From Subtercola boreus (GTDB lineage: Bacteria > Actinomycetota > Actinomycetes > Actinomycetales > Microbacteriaceae), in the NCBI RefSeq assembly GCF_003399635.1, contig NZ_NBXB01000029.1, positions 186,001-250,000 on the forward strand: a stretch of 64,000 nt of DNA, given 5' to 3'. Every line of letters starts with the position of its first letter. Position 1 is the first letter of the stretch. A program made the translations under genes and the position numbers. The notes beneath the pieces are model-generated. The model was not told the origin of the DNA and did no database searches. It saw only the letters and a program-made list of their open reading frames with translations. Positions 25,209 through 33,868 of the stretch are shown here, in pieces.

Positions 25209-27596
25209 GTGAAATGGGGAAAGACCAGGGGCGCGCCGGCGGGGCCGGCTGCTCTACGTTCGCGATTCCGAGTCCTGATAGCGCTCTCACTGGTGGGTCT
25301 GCTGCTGCCCGTGGCCCTCACGCTCGCGACGGGTTCGGAGCGCGCTACGGCCGCAGTGACTCCCTCCCCCACGCCGACACCTGCGCCGAGTATCGTGCCG
25401 GGTGTTCCCGCGCCCACCTCGACTCCCGCGCCCACACCCCCGCCGACGGATCCCCCGTCAGACCCGCCTCCGATCGCCAGCCCGGTGATCACCTCCCCCG
25501 GCTCGGGTGAGCTCCTCGGCGGCGGTTTCACCATCACAGGAACCGCCGAGCCGGGCAGCTCGGTGCAGATCTCGGCCAGCACGCGCTCCGATCCGCTCTG
25601 CGTGAGCACGGTGGGCGCCGACGGCACGTTCAGTTGCAGCACGGGGTCACTGCCGAACGCTCCGGGGGTGCAGCTCCGGGTCGTGCAGCTCGTCGCCGGG
25701 CACGACAACTCCAGCGACACGGTCACGGTCAACGTCCTCAACGCACCGACGGCACAGTCGGGCTCTTCGTCGGGGGTCAGCAGCGGCTACGGAACGGTGC
25801 GGGGCTCGGCGGCAGGCGGGGCCACCGTGCGCGCGACCGCCGTGGGTGACGCCGGCTCGTTCGACTGCCTCGCCGTCGCCGACGGGTCTGGCGGCTGGGC
25901 GTGCAACCTCGGGGCGGGCATCCCGAGCGGCAGCCTCCGGGTGCAGGCGACGCAGTCCACCACGTGGAGCGGGGGCGAGTCGCCGGCCAGCGCTGCGTTC
26001 ACCCTGCGTATCGACTCGGACACGCCGGCACCCCCCGTCGTGACGAGCCCGGCCAGGGGAACGTCGGTGCGGGCATCCGGAGCCGTCTTCGCCGGTACCG
26101 GCGAGCCCCAGGCGCTCGTGACCGTCTTCGCCGGCTCGTTCGCAGCCTGCACGGCAACGGTGCAGAACGGGGCATGGAGCTGCACGGCCGGTGACCTCGC
26201 CGCCACCCGGGCACCCGTTTCGGCGATCCAACAGGATGCAGCGGGAAACGTCAGCAACGAGAGCACAGCGTTCGACGTGGTGTTCGTGGCGGGCACGCCG
26301 ACACCGAGCCCGTCGGCGAGCGCACCCGCCACGCCGGGCGCGGTTTCCGGCGGTGCGCAGACGCCCGGTGCGGGCGGCGCCGGCGGGGCCGCGGGGCCGG
26401 ACGGCACAGGTGGCGCGGGTTCCGGCGACGGCAGCGGTGCCGGAGGAACCGACGGCACGGGCGGCACGGGCGGCACGACCGGCCAGGGCGACGGCGGCGC
26501 GTCCGGCGGCTCGGGAGCCGGATCCGGCGGCGCTTCCGGCGGCGAACCAGGGTCCCCTGGCGGCGCTGGCGGCAGCACGCCGCACTCCGAATCGCACGGC
26601 GCCGACGGATCGTGGGCCGGCTCGACCCGCTTCTCGCTCTCGCTCACGCCTGTCTTCGGCCAGGCATCGGGACTGAACTGGCTGTTCGCGCTCGGGGTCG
26701 CCGTGGCCGCACTCCTCCTCGTCGCCGCACCCGCACGCCTGATGGCCGGGGCTCTCTCGGTCTCCTTCCGGGCGCGGATCAGGCGAACGGGAACCCTGCT
26801 GACCGGGCGCAACCGCCCCCGCAACGAATTCGACCGCGCGCCCGAACTGGCCCTGAACCCGTGGGTGCTCGCCTCGGTGACCGTCGTGGCAGCCGCCGCC
26901 ATCGGCATGCTCTCGGGACCGGTCGAGAACCAGCCGGCCTACCTCCGTCTGCTTGCAGCGATCTGTATCGCCTTCGGCGTTCTGAACGCCGCCTCCGTGC
27001 TGATTCCGCGGCTCCTCGGGCTCCGGATACTCGGGATCCGGTCGACCGTGACGTTCGCGCCGCGCTACCTCGCCTTCGCGGTGGTCGCCACGATTGTGTC
27101 CCGCGTGTTCACGATCGAACCGGCCCTGCTCTTCGGACTGGTGCTCGCCATCGGGTGCGCCGACGGGGCCTCACACCGCATTCGTGGGCAGTTCGCGATG
27201 CTCCACCTGCTCACCCTGCTCGTGCTCGGCGGCGTCGCCTGGACGACGATCAGCCTGCTCCCCGCCCTCGGTACGCCGTTCGGAGCCTTCGCGACCGAGA
27301 TGCTCAACTCGCTCGCGCTCGGTTCCTTCGGGGCTGCGGCCATTCTGGTGCTTCCGTTCGGCCGCTTGAGCGGGCGGGCACTGTTCGCGTGGTCTCGGGC
27401 CGCGTGGCTGGCCACGGCCCTCGGAGCGTTCACCCTGCTCGCCGCGGTGGTCGCTCCCGCCGTGACCCCCGGCGCCGGGATCGCCGCAGAGCCGGCGCCG
27501 GCGCTCGCCGCCCTGCTGCTCGTCGGGGTCGGGTTCGCGGCGGTGAGCCTGTCGGTGTGGGCGTGGCTGCGGTTCGTCGCGCCGTCGCTGAAGTGA
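25209..27596 (+). CDS. Ig-like, glycine-rich, multi-pass membrane protein
   Basis: About 795 residues. Signal peptide (LIALSLVGLLLPVALTLATG) is followed by a Pro/Thr-rich stretch, three Ig-like beta domains (about 85-175, 180-270 and 275-355, each with a Cys pair and TGTAEPGSS or AGTGEPQA type openings), then a Gly/Ala/Ser linker of about 90 residues, and finally about nine membrane helices. Start at GTG 25209: AAGAAGG ends 8 bases upstream, whereas GTG 25200 would overlap it. The TGA overlaps the ATG of the GH76 gene, so the two proteins are coupled. Probably a surface adhesin or polymer-handling protein; function unknown. Confidence 0.75.
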   Translation: MKWGKTRGAPAGPAALRSRFRVLIALSLVGLLLPVALTLATGSERATAAVTPSPTPTPAPSIVPGVPAPTSTPAPTPPPTDPPSDPPPIASPVITSPGSGELLGGGFTITGTAEPGSSVQISASTRSDPLCVSTVGADGTFSCSTGSLPNAPGVQLRVVQLVAGHDNSSDTVTVNVLNAPTAQSGSSSGVSSGYGTVRGSAAGGATVRATAVGDAGSFDCLAVADGSGGWACNLGAGIPSGSLRVQATQSTTWSGGESPASAAFTLRIDSDTPAPPVVTSPARGTSVRASGAVFAGTGEPQALVTVFAGSFAACTATVQNGAWSCTAGDLAATRAPVSAIQQDAAGNVSNESTAFDVVFVAGTPTPSPSASAPATPGAVSGGAQTPGAGGAGGAAGPDGTGGAGSGDGSGAGGTDGTGGTGGTTGQGDGGASGGSGAGSGGASGGEPGSPGGAGGSTPHSESHGADGSWAGSTRFSLSLTPVFGQASGLNWLFALGVAVAALLLVAAPARLMAGALSVSFRARIRRTGTLLTGRNRPRNEFDRAPELALNPWVLASVTVVAAAAIGMLSGPVENQPAYLRLLAAICIAFGVLNAASVLIPRLLGLRILGIRSTVTFAPRYLAFAVVATIVSRVFTIEPALLFGLVLAIGCADGASHRIRGQFAMLHLLTLLVLGGVAWTTISLLPALGTPFGAFATEMLNSLALGSFGAAAILVLPFGRLSGRALFAWSRAAWLATALGAFTLLAAVVAPAVTPGAGIAAEPAPALAALLLVGVGFAAVSLSVWAWLRFVAPSLK

Positions 27597-28915
27597 TGCC
27601 GGACGGGTCCGGGGGCGGCGCGGCTGGGGGCGGAGCGGCCGGGGGCGGTGCGGCTGACTGGAATCGCCTCGCCGACCGGGCGCAACAGGGCCTCACCCAG
27701 CACTTCCAGAGCAGGGTGTTCGGTGCCCGGTGGCTGCACACCTCCGCGCCGATCCGGCTCGCGCACCTCGTCACGTTCAACTACTGGTGGCTGGCGCACG
27801 CCGTGGGGGTGCGGGTCGACGGGGCAGAACGCCGTGGCGACGGGATCGGCGCACACGGCGGCGGCCACGCACGGGTGCAGCTCGCCGAGCGCACCTACGC
27901 GGGCATCCTGTGCCGCAACCGCGGCCTGTTCAATCACTACTTCGACGACATGGGCTGGCTGGCGCTCGCAGCGCTGCGACTGTTCGACCTCACCGGGTCG
28001 GCCCGGTACCTCGCAGATGCCGAAGCGCTCTGGGAGCACATCCGGAGCCGCGGTGGGAGCCGCACCCGGGCCGGCGCGATCGCCTGGCGCGACTCGCAGC
28101 TCGACTACCTGAACGCGCCGACGAACGGCGCCTTCGCGATCCTCTCCTCCCGGCTCGCCGCGCGCACGGGCGCTGCCCGGTACGAGGTGGCGGCCGACGC
28201 CACTCTGGCGTTCTTCACCGAGACCTTCGTGGGGGCACAGAGCACTGCACTCGCGGATTCCCCCGCTCGCACCCCCGCCGGTCCGGCGGATCTCGTCGCG
28301 GACGGCATCAACCGCCTCGGCGACGGCGCACTCGACTCGGGCTGGCTGTTCACCTACAACCAGGGCCTCTACGTCGGAGCCCTCGTCGAGGCGTTCCACC
28401 GGTCAGCCGCCCCGCACCTGCTCGATCGGGCCACACGAACCGCAGCTGCCACGATCGCCCGGCTCGCCCCGTCGGGCCGCTTCCTCGACGAACCCGCGCG
28501 GCTCGAGCAGAGGGGCGGCGGCGACGCGGGCCTCTTCAAGGGCATCTTCGTGAGATACCTCGAGCTGCTCCTGGAGCGTCTGGCACCCGGCAGCCCCGGG
28601 CTCCGGATGCTCGAACCGTTCTTCCTCGCGAACACCGCCCTGCTCGCCGGCCCCGATGCCCCAGCCTCTGGCGCATACCCCCGCTGCCCTGCCCGCGCCG
28701 CCGCCGAGACTCGCTCAGAGCATCCAGACCCCCTCGCCACCCGCACGCCGGCCAGCCCACCCGCCCCGGAGCCGCCCGCCACGGAAGCCTATCCCCCGGT
28801 CGCCGACGACTGGGCTGCCGCCCCCGGCCCGACCACCGCCCTCAGCACGCAGCTGGCCGCCGTGATGGCGATCGAGGCGCGCGCCCGCTACGAGCGCCAC
28901 CGCGCTGCCCGCTGA
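27596..28915 (+). CDS. Glycoside hydrolase family 76 protein, no signal peptide
   Basis: 439 residues. GH76 enzymes are endo-alpha-1,6-mannanases. The catalytic aspartate pair is visible in HYFDDMGWLALAALRL (Asp117, Asp118), with LDYLNAPTNGAFAILSSR, SGWLFTYNQGLYVGALVEA and LFKGIFVRYLELLL in family order. The N-terminus starts with GGGAAGGG repeats and has no export signal, unlike secreted fungal and bacterial mannanases, so it may act in the cytoplasm or leave by another route. A Pro/Ala-rich stretch lies near the C-terminus. The ATG overlaps the upstream stop. Confidence 0.85.
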   Translation: MPDGSGGGAAGGGAAGGGAADWNRLADRAQQGLTQHFQSRVFGARWLHTSAPIRLAHLVTFNYWWLAHAVGVRVDGAERRGDGIGAHGGGHARVQLAERTYAGILCRNRGLFNHYFDDMGWLALAALRLFDLTGSARYLADAEALWEHIRSRGGSRTRAGAIAWRDSQLDYLNAPTNGAFAILSSRLAARTGAARYEVAADATLAFFTETFVGAQSTALADSPARTPAGPADLVADGINRLGDGALDSGWLFTYNQGLYVGALVEAFHRSAAPHLLDRATRTAAATIARLAPSGRFLDEPARLEQRGGGDAGLFKGIFVRYLELLLERLAPGSPGLRMLEPFFLANTALLAGPDAPASGAYPRCPARAAAETRSEHPDPLATRTPASPPAPEPPATEAYPPVADDWAAAPGPTTALSTQLAAVMAIEARARYERHRAAR

Positions 28916-28969
28916 CCGCCCGCGCACCCGCCACCCGACATCCCGACCGCCCCGCACCCGCATCTACCA

Positions 28970-29031
28970 CATCGAGAGGACGCAAACTGCTGCAATGAGG
29001 CCGCGAAAGCGCAGTTAGCGTCCTCTCGATG
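28970..29031. terminator. Long hairpin between GH76 and esterase genes
   Basis: Arms of 21 bp (28970-28990 and 29011-29031) pair at 20 positions, with a 20-base loop. The right arm overlaps the last codons and the stop of the esterase gene. Confidence 0.6.
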
Positions 29032-29818
29032 GCTCATTGTGCGGGTGGGGCGGGGGGAAGCGGGCGGGAGTGGGAGTGGGGGCGAGCTCCGCGTCGAGGA
29101 ACGCGCGGAGGGCGCGGGATCCGATGATGCGGGAGTGGCCCGCCACGGGCAGCTGGATGTTGCGGGCCCCCGGAAGCACGCTGCCCGCCCGCACGTTCTG
29201 GTCGAACGTCCCGTAGACGGAGGTGATGCGCGCGTTCGCGGGCGAGGCTGCGCCGAGGAAGGTCACGGTGAGATCGTCGGCGGCGAACATCCGGATGCTC
29301 GGGACGCGGAGGTACCGCGCCCAGTCCGATCCCGAGAACGGCGTGTTCACGGCGATCAGGTGCTGCACGCGCTGGTCAGGGTCGAGCCGCAACATCAGGT
29401 ACTTGCCGATCAGACCGCCCTTGCTGTGCGTCACGAGCGTGACGTTCCGGAGGTCGTCCCTGGCGAGCCTGTCGGCGACGATCCGTGCCGACTCCGCAAT
29501 CGGCAGGGTGTTCCGGCCGAGTTCCGGCACGAGGTGCCCCTGATGACCGCGCCGGGCGAGGTGCCGGGCGATCGGCAGCATGAAGTGCGCGCGCTCGAAC
29601 ACGCCGGGCAGCAACACCACCTGCAGCGGTTCGGCCGCGCCACCAGCCCCCGCGCCACCACCCCGCGCGCCGCCAGCCCCCGCGCCTCCAGCCCGTGCGC
29701 CACCACTGTCCGCAAGCACCCCGCCGCCACCACGCGGACGCAGGATGCCCGCCGCCTCCGCCCTCATGGTGTAGCCGTAGTCGAGCATCCAGTAACCCGC
29801 CATCGCCAGTCGGTTCAT
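29015..29818 (-). CDS. Alpha/beta-hydrolase, lipase/esterase-like
   Basis: 267 residues. Nucleophile Ser132 sits in VTHSKGG, a variant of GxSxG with Thr in the first position, as in several triacylglycerol lipases and PGAP1-like enzymes. An oxyanion-type segment LLPGVFERAHFM opens the fold, and PVAGHSRII provides the likely catalytic His. A Gly/Ala-rich insertion (residues 38-62) precedes the fold and arises from GC-rich short repeats. The C-terminal tail is Pro-rich. Possibly co-transcribed with the upstream gene 14 bp away. Substrate unknown. Confidence 0.75.
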   Translation of the reverse strand: MNRLAMAGYWMLDYGYTMRAEAAGILRPRGGGGVLADSGGARAGGAGAGGARGGGAGAGGAAEPLQVVLLPGVFERAHFMLPIARHLARRGHQGHLVPELGRNTLPIAESARIVADRLARDDLRNVTLVTHSKGGLIGKYLMLRLDPDQRVQHLIAVNTPFSGSDWARYLRVPSIRMFAADDLTVTFLGAASPANARITSVYGTFDQNVRAGSVLPGARNIQLPVAGHSRIIGSRALRAFLDAELAPTPTPARFPPPHPHNEPSRGR

Positions 29819-29832
29819 GCGCCCCGCGCCCC

Positions 29833-30318
29833 TCAGCCGAGGTCGGCTTCGAGGCCGCCACCCGATGCGCCGATGAGTTCGAGCAGGGCGGCCGCGTAGG
29901 CATCGGCAGCATCGACCGCTACGAAGACCCGGGCCTGGCCCGAGAGTACGATCTCGACCTCGTACGACTCCTCGACCAGCAGTCCGTCTTCGTCGAGGGC
30001 GCCGGAGACACCACCGAAACCGCCGCTGCCCGCATTCCGGAGCGAACGGAACGTCGCCCCGAGCAGGGCGCGGAGCTGATGTTCCGCAGGCATCCAGAGC
30101 GCGTCGTCGAGGGCCACGGAGTCAAGCGCCCACTCGGTCGTGCCGTTGAATCCCAGCACCGTTCCGGTGTCGTATTCGTGCGCTTCGATCGTCATGTCGC
30201 TGACCGTGAAGACGTCGCCCTCGAACCCTTCCCGGGAGATCATGAAGAGATCGCCGGAGACCGGGCGCCAACGGAGGCCGGCCAGTCGGAGGGCGTGGGA
30301 GAGCTGAGGAGAGATCAT
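29833..30318 (-). CDS. Conserved actinobacterial protein of unknown function
   Basis: 161 residues from ATG 30318, chosen because -10 CATAAT lies 6 bases upstream. Begins ISPQLSHALRLAGLRW and contains FTVSDMTIEAHEYDTGTV and FNGTTEWALDSV. Soluble, acidic, no recognised catalytic motif. Similar short proteins in related genomes are, from memory, sometimes labelled pilus assembly protein CpaE, but the ATPase motifs of CpaE are absent, so that name is not supported. Divergent from the ROK regulator. Confidence 0.65.
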   Translation of the reverse strand: MISPQLSHALRLAGLRWRPVSGDLFMISREGFEGDVFTVSDMTIEAHEYDTGTVLGFNGTTEWALDSVALDDALWMPAEHQLRALLGATFRSLRNAGSGGFGGVSGALDEDGLLVEESYEVEIVLSGQARVFVAVDAADAYAAALLELIGASGGGLEADLG

Positions 30319-30324
30319 CCAGCA

Positions 30325-30330
30325 ATTATG
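30325..30330 (-). promoter_or_regulatory. -10 box of leaderless promoter
   Basis: CATAAT on the minus strand, 6 bases before ATG 30318. Confidence 0.5.
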
Positions 30331-30361
30331 CGTCGCTCCGGCTGGGCATTGACATGGGCTG

Positions 30362-30367
30362 TATGTT
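30362..30367 (+). promoter_or_regulatory. -10 box of leaderless ROK regulator promoter
   Basis: TATGTT followed by 6 bases and GTG 30374. It is only 31 bp from the divergent -10 box at 30325-30330. Confidence 0.5.
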
Positions 30368-30373
30368 GTTCTG

Positions 30374-31576
30374 GTGGATGACCAACGGCGCACTCCTGGC
30401 TCTCAGACTTCACTTCGTGAAGCCAACCGAGCGCGCATCGTCGACGCCGTCAAGAAGCACGGTGGTCTGACGCAGGTCGAACTCGCCGGCGCCACGGGGC
30501 TCTCCCCGGCCACCGTGTCGAACATCGTCAAAGAGCTCTCGGCCTCGGGGCTGCTGCATGTCGCACCGAGCACGCGGAGTGGCCGGCGCGCCCAGCACGT
30601 GACCCTTGCGCACTCGCTCGGCCTGTTCGTCGGAGTGCACTTCTCGACCCGCCACATGCGCATCGCCCTGGCGGATGCGAGCCACCGCGTGGTGGCCGAG
30701 CATCACATGCCTCTCGCGAAGGACCACCGCGCAGACAACGAGCTCGACAAGACGACGTTGCTGCTCGCCGACATGCTGGAGTCGGTCGACGCCACCATGC
30801 AGGAGGTAATGGCGGTCGGGATCGCCGTGCCTGCGCCGATGGACCGGGAGACCGGCACCACCGCTCGGAACGGGATCATGCGCGGGTGGGACGGCGTGAA
30901 GGTCGCGGAGGTGATGGAGCGCAGACTCAAGCGCCCGGTCTTCGTGGACAACGCCGCGAACCTGGCCGCCCTCGCCGAGTACCGACTCGGAGCCGCTCGG
31001 GGCAGAGCGAACTCGGTGACGATCGACGTCGGCGACGGTATCGGGGCCGGGCTGATCCTGAACGGAGCGATCTTCCGCGGCCACAACGGCGTAGCCGGTG
31101 AGTTCGGCCACACGACCATCCTGGAAAATGGTCCGCTCTGCCGGTGCGGCAACCGGGGGTGCCTTGAGGCGATCGCGGGCGGGCCCGCCCTGCTGGAGAG
31201 CCTGCGGCACGAGCTCGGCACAATGAAACTCGGCGACATCGTGTTGCGGGCCATGGCCGGCGAGTCCCTGCCGATGCGTACCGTCGCGGATGCCGGGCGG
31301 CACATCGGCGTCGCCGCGGCGAATCTCTGCAACCTGCTCGACCCCGAACGCATCGTGATCGCCGGCGAACTCGCGCGGGCGGGCGAACTGCTGCTCGGTC
31401 CGCTCCGGCACGCGGTCGAGCGCTCGATCATCGTCGGGCCGGAGCTCATGCCCGAGATCGTGCAGGGCCAGCTGGGAGCACGTGCAGCGACGCTCGGAGC
31501 CGCGGTCTACGCCGTCGACAGCGTGCACATCACGGCCGACGACAACACTGCTGCCAAGTTGTTATCTCCTGCTTGA
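30374..31576 (+). CDS. ROK family transcriptional regulator
   Basis: 400 residues. N-terminal winged helix (residues 15-75; LTQVELAGATGLSPATVSNI) followed by a sugar-kinase-like ROK domain. Zinc motif CRCGNRGCLE (Cys256, Cys258, Cys263) and GEFGHTTI are present, as in NagC/Mlc/XylR. IDVGDGIGAG replaces the usual kinase phosphate loop, consistent with a sensor. It lies directly upstream of a xylose-type ABC transporter, so it probably represses it and responds to that sugar. Start supported by the -10 box. Confidence 0.9.
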   Translation: MDDQRRTPGSQTSLREANRARIVDAVKKHGGLTQVELAGATGLSPATVSNIVKELSASGLLHVAPSTRSGRRAQHVTLAHSLGLFVGVHFSTRHMRIALADASHRVVAEHHMPLAKDHRADNELDKTTLLLADMLESVDATMQEVMAVGIAVPAPMDRETGTTARNGIMRGWDGVKVAEVMERRLKRPVFVDNAANLAALAEYRLGAARGRANSVTIDVGDGIGAGLILNGAIFRGHNGVAGEFGHTTILENGPLCRCGNRGCLEAIAGGPALLESLRHELGTMKLGDIVLRAMAGESLPMRTVADAGRHIGVAAANLCNLLDPERIVIAGELARAGELLLGPLRHAVERSIIVGPELMPEIVQGQLGARAATLGAAVYAVDSVHITADDNTAAKLLSPA

Positions 31577-31596
31577 CTTCAAGTCTTGACGACAAG
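31572..31596. promoter_or_regulatory. Probable ROK operator pair upstream of the ABC transporter
   Basis: Two adjacent CTTG-N4-CAAG palindromes, CTTGACTTCAAG (31572-31583) and CTTGACGACAAG (31585-31596), with centres 13 bp apart. They overlap the ROK stop codon and lie 63 bp before the binding-protein ATG. Confidence 0.45.
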
Positions 31597-31658
31597 CGGC
31601 AAAGATGCCAAGCTCGCTCACGTCGCCAATGAGGGCGGCAATAACGGGAGGTTTTTCA

Positions 31659-32765
31659 ATGAAGATCGCCACCACGAGAGCGGTCATTGCGACGGCCGCA
31701 CTCCTGCTCGCAGCCGGCTCGCTCACAGCATGTTCGAACGGCTCATCATCGGGTACCGCAGCAAACACCGCCAACGCCTCCACGGCGAAGATCGGCCTGT
31801 TGCTGCCCGACTCCGTCACCGCTCGCTACGAGAGCGCCGACAAGCCCCTGTTCGAAGCGAAGATCAAGTCGCTCTGCCCCGACTGCACCGTGCTCTACTC
31901 CAACGCCGACGGCGATGCGGCCAAGCAGCAGCAGCAGGCCGAGTCGATGCTGACCCAGGGGGTCAACGTGCTCGTGCTCGACCCGTTCGACGGTGAGGCC
32001 GCAGCATCCATCGTCGGGGAAGCCAAGGCCAAGAAAATCCCGGTGATCTCCTACGACCGCCTGATCAACAGCGCCGACCTGTCGTACTACATCTCGTTCG
32101 ACAACGAGAAGGTCGGCGAACTGCAGGGCCAGGCCCTGGTCGACAAGCTGAAGGCGAGCGGCGCAGCCGCGGACGCGGGCATCCTCATGGTCAACGGGTC
32201 GCCGACCGACAACAACGCGAGCCAGTTCAAGAAGGGCGCGCACTCCGTCATCGACAAGTCGGGCTACAAGATCCTCGCCGAGTACGACACACCCGGATGG
32301 GACCCGGCACAGGCCCAGACCTGGGTCGCCGGACAGATCACCCAGTTCGGCTCGCAGATCGTCGGGCTGTACGCGGCCAACGACGGCACCGCCGGTGGCG
32401 CGATCGCCGCACTCAAGGGTGCGAACGTCAGCCCGCTGCCTCCCGTCACGGGCCAGGACGCCGAGCTCGCCGGCATCCAGCGCATCCTCGCTGGAGACCA
32501 GTTCATGACCGTCTACAAGGCCTTCAAGCCCGAAGCCGAGCAGGCTGCGACCCTCGCCGTGTCGCTCGCGAAGGGTGAGAGCGTCTCGCCCACCTCGAAC
32601 ACCACCACGAAGGGCGGGGCCTCCATCCCCTCGTTCCTGCTGACGCCGGTCGCTGTGACGGTCGACAACATCGAGTCGACCGTCGTCGCCGACGGGTTCT
32701 ACAAGGCCTCGGACATCTGCACCGCAGACTACGCAGCCGCCTGCGCCACCGCGGGCATCAAGTAA
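31659..32765 (+). CDS. Sugar ABC transporter substrate-binding lipoprotein, XylF/ChvE type
   Basis: 368 residues. Lipoprotein signal with lipobox LTAC (Cys25). Periplasmic-binding-protein fold type I: KIGLLLPDSVTARYESADKP, then NVLVLDPFDGEA, SYDRLI and the VNGSPTDNNA segment, typical of D-xylose/multiple-sugar binding proteins. GGGAGG lies 7 bases before the ATG. First gene of the transporter operon downstream of the ROK regulator. Xylose is the best guess for the ligand, not proven. Confidence 0.92.
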   Translation: MKIATTRAVIATAALLLAAGSLTACSNGSSSGTAANTANASTAKIGLLLPDSVTARYESADKPLFEAKIKSLCPDCTVLYSNADGDAAKQQQQAESMLTQGVNVLVLDPFDGEAAASIVGEAKAKKIPVISYDRLINSADLSYYISFDNEKVGELQGQALVDKLKASGAAADAGILMVNGSPTDNNASQFKKGAHSVIDKSGYKILAEYDTPGWDPAQAQTWVAGQITQFGSQIVGLYAANDGTAGGAIAALKGANVSPLPPVTGQDAELAGIQRILAGDQFMTVYKAFKPEAEQAATLAVSLAKGESVSPTSNTTTKGGASIPSFLLTPVAVTVDNIESTVVADGFYKASDICTADYAAACATAGIK

Positions 32766-32776
32766 CACCCACGGAT

Positions 32777-32820
32777 CGAACCCGGCCGGGTCGCGCCCAC
32801 ACGCGATCCGGCCAGGTTCG
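32777..32820 (+). terminator. Hairpin after the binding-protein gene (attenuator)
   Basis: Arms of 19 bases (32777-32795 and 32802-32820, starting CGAACCCGGCCGGG) pair at 17 positions with a 6-base loop. Located 11 bp after the binding-protein stop. Probably raises binding-protein mRNA over the downstream genes by partial termination or 3' stabilisation. Confidence 0.6.
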
Positions 32821-32903
32821 CTCTCGTCTCTGCTGCCGACCACCCCTGCCCGCTCAACCCCCGCCGGTCGTTCCTGGCACCATCCATTTCCTGAGGAGGA
32901 ACC

Positions 32904-33866
32904 GTGACGACGGAATCCGCCGTCGCTCCAACCGCGGGCTCGGTCCGCGAACCCGTGCTGTCGCTGAAGGGCGTGTCGAAGGGCTTCGGCGCCGTGCGCG
33001 CGCTCACCGACATCAACCTCGACATCCATGCCGGCGAAGTCGTCGCCATTGTGGGCGACAACGGCGCGGGCAAGTCGACCCTCGTGAAGATCCTGGCCGG
33101 GGTGCACCCGCAGGATTCCGGCACCATCACCTTCGACGGCCAGGTGGTGTCGATCCCCACCCCGACAGCCTCGCGCGCCCTCGGAATAGCGACCGTTTTC
33201 CAGGATCTCGCGCTCTGCGACAACCTCGACGTCGTCTCGAACCTCTTCCTCGGCCGCGAGATCACCCACGGCACCCTCGACGAAGAGGAGATGGAGCAGC
33301 GCGCCTGGAGCCTTCTCCGGCAGCTCTCCGCGAAGATCCCCTCAGTGCGGATCGCCGTTGCCTCCCTCTCCGGAGGGCAGCGCCAGACCGTCGCGATCGC
33401 CCGTTCGCTCATCGGCGAGCCGAGCGTCGTGATCCTCGACGAACCGACCGCCGCGCTGGGCGTCGCGCAGACCGCCGAAGTGCTGAACCTCATTGAGCGC
33501 CTCCGCGAGCGCGGCCTCGGCGTGCTGATCATCAGCCACAACATGGCCGATGTGCAGGCCGTCGCCGACCGCGTGGTGGTGCTCCGCCTCGGTCGGAACA
33601 ATGGCGACTTCCACGTTGCAGACGTGAGCTACGAGGAGATCATCTCCGCCATCACTGGCGCCACCGACAACGTCGTCACCCGCCGGGCCAGCGCGCACGC
33701 GGTTGCAGCGGCAGCGGATGCGCACGACGCGGCCGCTCCGCCTGTGGGCAGGGCGACTCCGGATGCCGTGGGCCCCACACTCGGCACGGCCACCGTCGAT
33801 GAACCGCTGCCCGACAACGCCACAGGCGCCGACACCCCCGACGACGGTTCGAAGGAGATCCGCTGA
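32904..33866 (+). CDS. Sugar ABC transporter ATP-binding protein
   Basis: 320 residues with a single ATPase domain, unlike the double-domain XylG: Walker A GDNGAGKST, signature LSGGQRQ, Walker B VVILDEPTAALG, switch His in IISHN. The last 60 residues are an Ala/Asp/Pro-rich disordered tail. GAGGAGG precedes the GTG. Energises sugar import with the adjacent permease, 2 bp downstream. Resembles FrcA-type subunits of sugar importers. Confidence 0.93.
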   Translation: MTTESAVAPTAGSVREPVLSLKGVSKGFGAVRALTDINLDIHAGEVVAIVGDNGAGKSTLVKILAGVHPQDSGTITFDGQVVSIPTPTASRALGIATVFQDLALCDNLDVVSNLFLGREITHGTLDEEEMEQRAWSLLRQLSAKIPSVRIAVASLSGGQRQTVAIARSLIGEPSVVILDEPTAALGVAQTAEVLNLIERLRERGLGVLIISHNMADVQAVADRVVVLRLGRNNGDFHVADVSYEEIISAITGATDNVVTRRASAHAVAAAADAHDAAAPPVGRATPDAVGPTLGTATVDEPLPDNATGADTPDDGSKEIR

Positions 33867-33868
33867 CC

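Noticed and set aside
30349-30354. TTGACA as -35 box of the ROK gene
   Set aside because: Only 7 bases separate it from the -10 box at 30362; the normal spacing is about 17.
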